A stretch of DNA of 64,000 nt, taken from VXOI01 sp965197575. Lineage in GTDB: Bacteria; Chloroflexota; Dehalococcoidia; Lucifugimonadales; UBA3495. The notes under the pieces were generated by a model that was given only the letters and a program-made list of their open reading frames with translations, was not told the DNA's origin and did no database searches. Of this stretch, positions 59,495 through 64,000 are shown piece by piece. Numbering within the stretch: the first letter of the stretch is position 1; every line of letters begins with the position of its first letter. The position numbers and the translations under genes were made by a program. The DNA lies in the NCBI GenBank assembly GCA_965197575.1, contig OZ240214.1, forward strand, positions 1,612,001 through 1,676,000, written 5' to 3'.

Positions 59495-60637
59495 TTAGCC
59501 CCCGCCCAGGCGCAAATGCTTGCCGAAGAGGCCCGTCATCAGCGCGCTTGCGATCGTTACGCCGAGGCACAGATAGCCGATCCCCCCGTAGCCCGTGCTA
59601 GCCAGCAACGCGCCGGAGATGGCGGCGCCCAGTATGCCTCCCGTCTGGTTGCTGAGGCCCATAAAACTGGCCCCTGTGGCCTTGGATTCTCCAGAATACT
59701 CGGTGCTGGCGGCGACCAGAGTTGGCATTGTCACGGCCAGCAAAGTGGCTCCAACCGTTGCTACCGCCACTGACACCCAGAGTCCGAACTCCACGGTGAA
59801 GCACAGGAACGCACAGACCCCCCCTGTCGCACAGGTAGCTGCGAGGATTACGGCGCGGTACCTTCTTGTCGCCACGAATCCCCCGGAATAGCTTCCTGCC
59901 ACCTGCCCTATCCCGACTATCAACAGCGGCAGGGCCGCAAGTCTCTCGCTCAACTCATAGGTATGGATCAAGTAGGCTGCGAAAAAGCTGACCATCGCCC
60001 AGAAAGCTATGCGCTGCATCAGGCCAACCGCTACGGCCACTTGGAAAAAACGCAAGGACAGCAGCGACCAATATCTGGAGAAGAATACCAAACTGCGAAC
60101 CTGCTGCCTGCTGTCCCTCGGAAACCAGATCCAGTTCGTCAAGAGCCCTGACGCCAGCAGCAGGCCCGCAACGATGAAAGTCTTCTGCAAGCCTACCCAG
60201 TCCACCAACACGGCGGCCACCGGGGCGCTGACTGCCGAAGGCAGCACCCCGACGGCCAACAGGGCGCTAACCGCCTGAGCCCGTCTCTCGGGGGAAATGA
60301 CATCGGACAATACCCCCACCGAGGTGGGCGGGAGCGTCCCCGCTGCCAGGCCGGTCAACAACCTGAGCACGAGGAACACTTCGATATTGGGCGCGAAAGC
60401 CGATGCAGTGACGGACGCGACCAGCATTATCAACCCGGCAAGGGCCACCGGGCGGCGGCCGAAAGAATCGGACAGGGGGCCCACCGAGATCACCGAGACC
60501 GCCCAGGCCGCGAAGGTTGCGGTAGCCAATTGACCCGCGACCGCCACCGATATTTCCAGGTCCGATGCGATCTCTACAAGGAGAGGGGGAAGCATGAAAA
60601 CCGCGTTTTGAGCGCTAAAAATGGCGAGCGAAAGCAC
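59495..60637 (-). CDS. MFS transporter (upstream copy of duplicated module)
   Basis: Major facilitator of 380 residues from GTG at 60637. Twelve helices expected, with GPLSDSFGRRPVAL after helix 2. The first helix (MLSLAIFSAQNAVFMLPPLL) is intact here. It follows the TlpA-like gene at short distance and likely shares its transcript. Closely related to the copy at 58005. Substrate unknown. Confidence 0.85.
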   Translation of the reverse strand: MLSLAIFSAQNAVFMLPPLLVEIASDLEISVAVAGQLATATFAAWAVSVISVGPLSDSFGRRPVALAGLIMLVASVTASAFAPNIEVFLVLRLLTGLAAGTLPPTSVGVLSDVISPERRAQAVSALLAVGVLPSAVSAPVAAVLVDWVGLQKTFIVAGLLLASGLLTNWIWFPRDSRQQVRSLVFFSRYWSLLSLRFFQVAVAVGLMQRIAFWAMVSFFAAYLIHTYELSERLAALPLLIVGIGQVAGSYSGGFVATRRYRAVILAATCATGGVCAFLCFTVEFGLWVSVAVATVGATLLAVTMPTLVAASTEYSGESKATGASFMGLSNQTGGILGAAISGALLASTGYGGIGYLCLGVTIASALMTGLFGKHLRLGGG

Positions 60638-60702
60638 GGTAAAGAACCTGGCCTTGTTTACCTCTCTTTCGCCTGCTTGTAACGATTGCGCTGCGATGTC
60701 GG

Positions 60703-61446
60703 CTACCCCTCTTCCAGCATTTCCAGCGCGATCGCCGTCACCTCTTCGCGGCTGATGGAGCCCGTCCAGATCTGAAACACTTCACCTTCAGAGGTAATGA
60801 AAACCGTAGTGGGCATGGCCCGCACTCCGTACTTGCGGACCACGCTGCCGTCGTCGGTGGAGCCGGCGGGGTAGGTGATGCCCAGGGCGTCCAGCAGCCT
60901 GCTGGCGTCCTTGGGAGAACCCAGGCCGGTGAACCGGCCGATGTCAACGCCGACGAGGGTCACGTCCTCATGGTTTTCCTCATAGAAGTCTTGCAGTTCC
61001 GGCATTTCTGACCAACAGGGGGTACAAAACCGGGCCCAGAAGTTGAGCACCAGCGGTTTCCCCTCCAGATCTGAAAGGTGCAGAGGGGAGTCCCCCAGCA
61101 CGTCTTCGCCTTGGAACAGCGTGAATTGAAAGTCCGGCGCTTCCTCACCGGCCGCAACCGGCAGCACGGACGGCGGCGTGTTCGTAGGAGGGAGCAGCGC
61201 GGTCGGGGAGGGCGTTGGCGAAGGAGGTATTGTCGACGTTGGCGCGGGAGACGCCAGGGCCTGCTCCGCGCCAGTGGAGTCGCCCGCGGCGGTTGTGCCA
61301 TTGGCGGGGGCAGTTCCCCGGCAACCTGTCAAGGCCAGAAACACCAGGCCGGCGACGAGCGCCGCCCAGAGGGAGAACGAAGCGGTCGTGCGGGGCAGGG
61401 CAGGTCCTGCGGCCAACTTCAATCGCCTACGGCCAGCTCCAGTCAA
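60703..61446 (-). CDS. TlpA/ResA-like thioredoxin lipoprotein
   Basis: Protein of 247 residues. The N-terminus has a hydrophobic segment ending LALTGC, a lipobox, then a Pro/Thr-rich linker. The thioredoxin domain has the redox motif in NFWARFCTPCWSEMPEL and the cis-proline in VRAMPTTVFIT. It would reduce or form disulfides outside the cell. Its start overlaps the end of the DUF1326 gene by 20 bases, showing translational coupling. Confidence 0.87.
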   Translation of the reverse strand: MTGAGRRRLKLAAGPALPRTTASFSLWAALVAGLVFLALTGCRGTAPANGTTAAGDSTGAEQALASPAPTSTIPPSPTPSPTALLPPTNTPPSVLPVAAGEEAPDFQFTLFQGEDVLGDSPLHLSDLEGKPLVLNFWARFCTPCWSEMPELQDFYEENHEDVTLVGVDIGRFTGLGSPKDASRLLDALGITYPAGSTDDGSVVRKYGVRAMPTTVFITSEGEVFQIWTGSISREEVTAIALEMLEEG

Positions 61447-62041
61447 ACGAAGCGTAGTGGCCGTTCTTGCCGGTGTTGTCCCACGTCATGCCGTGGTCGG
61501 TGTAGGTGGCCTGCGCGCCCCTGGCGAGGTACAGGTCTCGGTTGGCCGGATGCCCGGTATTGACCAGCTTCATGGCGTCGTCCTGCCCGGGGACCATGAC
61601 CGGCTCGACGCTGAAGTCCATGATACCGGGGACGGTGACCGAGTGGACCCGTCCCTCGACCTTGAAGTCGATAGCCACGTACTTGATGCCCATGAAGTTC
61701 TCAGTCATGGCCCGCCACCGCTCGGCAGGGCCGCCCATGTCGCCGGACAGCACCCGCTCCAACGCCTCCCGCTGCTCCGGGGTAGCGCGCTCGTCCAGAT
61801 AGAGGGCGGAAGTCCAGCCGCCCGCGGCCATCGGGCCGGGAGTGTAGTTGCAGGCGATGAAAGTCAGGCCGCCCAACTGAACGCCGTCCAGTTCCCCGTC
61901 TTCGATGTGGAAGGCCAAGGCAACGTCGCAGTGGCCCTCGGTTGGGACGATAGTCGTCCCCTTGACGATGCAGGGACACAGGATTTCACAGTTGCAGCTC
62001 TCGAAGTATTCGCCCTTCAGTCGCCATCGATTGGTGGCCAT
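61427..62041 (-). CDS. DUF1326 domain protein
   Basis: Protein of 204 residues. The Cys-rich start KGEYFESCNCEILCPCIV is typical of DUF1326, whose cysteines may bind metal. The rest is beta-rich (VALAFHIEDGELDGVQLGGL). ATG at 62041 is the likely start. It is the first gene of an apparent operon with TlpA and the two MFS genes. Function of the family is not known. Confidence 0.78.
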   Translation of the reverse strand: MATNRWRLKGEYFESCNCEILCPCIVKGTTIVPTEGHCDVALAFHIEDGELDGVQLGGLTFIACNYTPGPMAAGGWTSALYLDERATPEQREALERVLSGDMGGPAERWRAMTENFMGIKYVAIDFKVEGRVHSVTVPGIMDFSVEPVMVPGQDDAMKLVNTGHPANRDLYLARGAQATYTDHGMTWDNTGKNGHYASFDWSWP

Positions 62042-62171
62042 CGTATTCACCTCAACCGAGACTAGACGCGGCCGAAGTCGTCCTTCTTGACGACCAGCCA
62101 TTGCTTACGTCCGAAGCATATTCCAACCGGAATGGCATTACAATAACCGGAAAAGATCGAGGAGGCTGGCG

Positions 62172-62924
62172 ATGCGTCTGGAGAATAAAGTGGCGCTGAT
62201 CAGCGGCGGGGCCCGGGGTATGGGAGCGGTCGAGGCACGGCTGTTCGCCGGGGAGGGCGCAAAGGTGGTCATTGGCGATGTTCTAGAAGAGGAAGGCCGC
62301 CAGACGGAGGCGGCGGTGAACGAGGCTGGCGGCGAATGCGTCTTCGTGCGGTTGGACGTCACCAGCGAGGAGGACTGGGCGCAGGCGGTGGCTACCGCGG
62401 TCGGCCGCTTCGGCAAGCTGGACGTCCTGGTCAACAACGCCGGAGTTTCCAGCACCGGAGGGATCGAGGACCTCACCGTCGAGAATTGGGACCGCACCCT
62501 GGACATCAACACCAAGGGCGTTTTCTTGGGGACCAAGGCCGCGATACCCGAGATGCGGAAGGCGGGAGGCGGCAGCATCGTCAACATTTCGTCCGGGGCC
62601 GGCATCGCGCCCACGCCCGGCACTTCCGGGGCCTATGCGGCCAGCAAGGGAGCGGTCCGCATTCTCAGCAAGTCCACGGCGGTGCAGTACGCCCGCGAAA
62701 ACATCCGGTGCAACTCGGTGCATCCCGGCCCCATCGAGACCCCGATGCTACGCGCCGCCCGGTCGGAGACCGCGCAACTCGACGACATGGTCGACCGGGT
62801 GCCCTTGGGCCGGATCGGTCGGCCAGAAGAGATCGCCTACGGGGTGTTGTATCTCGCCTCGGACGAGTCGTCCTTCGTCACCGGCTCGGAGCTGGTGATC
62901 GACGGGGGAAGGACGGCGCAGTAA
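62172..62924 (+). CDS. SDR family oxidoreductase
   Basis: Short-chain dehydrogenase of 250 residues. Cofactor motif SGGARGMGAVEARLF (GGxxGMG), NNAGVSSTGG, and the catalytic triad in VNISSGAGIAPTPGTSGAYA followed by ASKGA. VIGDVLEEEG suggests NAD(H). ATG at 62172 has GAGGAGG upstream. It is convergent with the TRAP receptor gene and shares the terminator between them. Confidence 0.9.
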   Translation: MRLENKVALISGGARGMGAVEARLFAGEGAKVVIGDVLEEEGRQTEAAVNEAGGECVFVRLDVTSEEDWAQAVATAVGRFGKLDVLVNNAGVSSTGGIEDLTVENWDRTLDINTKGVFLGTKAAIPEMRKAGGGSIVNISSGAGIAPTPGTSGAYAASKGAVRILSKSTAVQYARENIRCNSVHPGPIETPMLRAARSETAQLDDMVDRVPLGRIGRPEEIAYGVLYLASDESSFVTGSELVIDGGRTAQ

Positions 62925-62962
62925 AAAGAAGACCCCCTCTCTCGTACACCAAGAGAGGGGGC
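62923..62962 (-). terminator. Terminator between SDR and TRAP receptor genes
   Basis: Stem CCCCCTCTC (62933-62941) and GAGAGGGGG (62953-62961). On the minus strand it is followed by TTCTTTTTAC, so it works best for the TRAP receptor gene. Confidence 0.8.
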
Positions 62963-62986
62963 AATCAATACCGGGTTGCCTGGCCT

Positions 62987-64000
62987 TTACTTCGTGCGGG
63001 TTACACTGCCGTCGGGCTCGACGCTGAGGCCGACGACGGGGCCGATGGCCTCGTTGAAGACCTGAACGAAGTGAGCGTCGGGGCCGCCAACCCGGTCTAC
63101 CCAGTTGGGCACCACGTTTTCGAGCACGGACTTGTCGCTAAGCGCCCGCATCTCGGGGCCAAACTCGACGTAGGTCATCCCAGCGTCGATGTTCTTCTGC
63201 AAGCCCAACTCGTTCTGGATGGAACCCAAACGCAGCGCCTCCAGTTCGAGCTTGGCCGCCTCCTCCTTCATGATCTCTTGCAAGTCTTCAGGTATGGACG
63301 CCCAAACGTTCTTGTTGATGACGTTGTGGCTGGAGGGCCAACTGGTCAGAGGGCCGTTGATATATCCGGTTACTTCGTACCAGCGCTGGCCGTACCCCGC
63401 GTCTCCGCCGGTTACGCCGGCGTCCAGAATCGCCCGCTCCAAGGCCGTGTAGACCTCCGTGAAGGCGAGGAACTGGGGTGCGCCGCCCATGCCTTGAATC
63501 CAGTCGGAGATGGAGGTCCCGAAGGCCCGGGTCTTTTTGTCTTTGAAGTCCGCGGGCATATTCAGAGGCTCTTTGGTAAACAGGAAGATGTCGTCGCCGT
63601 TGTGCCAGTTGACGTTAATGGGGTAGCCCTCGGTAGAGTCGATCAGCAATTGCTCCACTTCGGGAAGCAAGTTTATGGTGGCCTCGAACTGCTGATCGCG
63701 GGCCGTATACAAGCCGAACAAGTATTGTATCTCCAGGGCGGGCAACTCGCCGGCGACGTAGGGGCCGATTATATTGACCATGTCCAGCGTGCCTTCGCGG
63801 GCCATCGGAAGCGTGTCGGTACCGGCGATTCCCAGTTCGGGGAAGGATGTACCTTGGAGGATGAGTTGTCCGTTGGTGCGCTCCGCCAGGTTGGGGGCCC
63901 AGAAAGTCTCCATTATCTTGCAAAACACCAACGCCCGGTTCACGCAGGCATTCTGTATAACGATGTTTTCCCCTTCGCTGACCAATGGTGTCGGGTCCAG
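62987..64000 (-). CDS. TRAP transporter substrate-binding protein (DctP-like), N-terminus cut by window edge
   Basis: Periplasmic-type solute receptor; 337 residues are visible and the signal peptide lies beyond the right edge. Family segments are FWAPNLAERTNGQLILQ, VNIIGPYVAGELPALEIQYL and DFKDKKTRAFGTSISDWIQ, then YTALERAILDAGVTGG. TRAP systems import organic acids with a sodium gradient. Membrane subunits are not in this window. The ligand cannot be told. Confidence 0.87.
   Translation of the reverse strand: MDPTPLVSEGENIVIQNACVNRALVFCKIMETFWAPNLAERTNGQLILQGTSFPELGIAGTDTLPMAREGTLDMVNIIGPYVAGELPALEIQYLFGLYTARDQQFEATINLLPEVEQLLIDSTEGYPINVNWHNGDDIFLFTKEPLNMPADFKDKKTRAFGTSISDWIQGMGGAPQFLAFTEVYTALERAILDAGVTGGDAGYGQRWYEVTGYINGPLTSWPSSHNVINKNVWASIPEDLQEIMKEEAAKLELEALRLGSIQNELGLQKNIDAGMTYVEFGPEMRALSDKSVLENVVPNWVDRVGGPDAHFVQVFNEAIGPVVGLSVEPDGSVTRTK

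Noticed and set aside
1..64000. CRISPR arrays, rRNA genes and replication origins
   Set aside because: I found no regularly spaced 25-40 base repeats, no rRNA-like sequence and no DnaA box cluster on reading through the window.

Overview
This is a GC-rich bacterial window with tightly packed genes on both strands, short intergenic gaps and many GTG or TTG starts preceded by strong GGAGG-type ribosome binding sites. No rRNA or ribosomal protein is present, so the organism can only be inferred. The mix of genes (DUF35/thiolase pair, F420-type luciferase-like oxidoreductase, HpcH/HpaI aldolase, MmgE/PrpD, several acetolactate-synthase-like ThDP enzymes, acetamidase, Abhydrolase_10 hydrolase, TRAP solute receptor, PaREP1 and HepT/MntA genes) resembles uncultured Chloroflexota of the SAR202/Dehalococcoidia type. 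That placement is an inference from gene content only.

Layout. 0-8 kb: acyl-CoA ligase (cut by the left edge), DUF35 protein, a small coiled-coil membrane protein, a lipid-transfer thiolase, an HpcH aldolase, an RNase D-like nuclease, an M20 peptidase and a family 5 uracil-DNA glycosylase. 8-9.6 kb: an AAA ATPase, the C-terminal scrap of a serine recombinase and tRNA-Glu, which together look like the scar of an integrated element. 9.7-20 kb: cupredoxin lipoprotein, HypE/PurM-like protein, a PLP dehydratase, a small HTH regulator behind a stack of palindromes, an acetamidase, two ThDP enzymes around a Phd/PIN toxin-antitoxin pair, a Uma2 nuclease and an SDR. 20-27 kb: a HepT/MntA pair with a damaged nucleotidyltransferase, a 1214-residue CHAT-STAND-TPR protein whose CHAT domain has lost its cysteine, an Abhydrolase_10 protein and a PaREP1 protein. 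27-35.7 kb: catabolic enzymes, a tandem ThyX-like protein, a third ThDP enzyme and a compact type II restriction-modification pair. 35.7-41.5 kb: a 2-oxoacid oxidation cluster (E2, ferredoxin oxidoreductase beta and alpha, E3). 41.7-46 kb: Tat translocase genes split around a second HepT/MntA pair, an RlmD-Maf fusion and thioredoxin. 46-50 kb: a lipoprotein, a DUF4350-like membrane protein and SppA, overlapping like an operon. 50-56 kb: an accessory stretch with repeats, a Uma2 gene flanked by direct repeats, a miniature inverted-repeat element with a target duplication, and a type IIG restriction enzyme. 56.3 kb: tRNA-Sec. 56.5-64 kb: amidohydrolase, DUF59 protein, a duplicated TlpA-MFS module (one TlpA copy broken), DUF1326 protein, SDR and a TRAP receptor cut by the right edge.

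How it fits together. The metabolic genes suggest a heterotroph that breaks down organic acids, amides and cyclic or fatty compounds through CoA-thioester, ThDP and ferredoxin-linked steps. The defence-like genes (two restriction systems, three toxin-antitoxin pairs, two Uma2 genes, the CHAT-STAND-TPR protein) are scattered between them. The most unusual items are the CHAT-STAND-TPR protein with a pseudo-protease head, the ThyX tandem whose two halves keep complementary parts of the active-site motif, the RlmD-Maf fusion, and the 163-bp element inserted inside one copy of a direct repeat.
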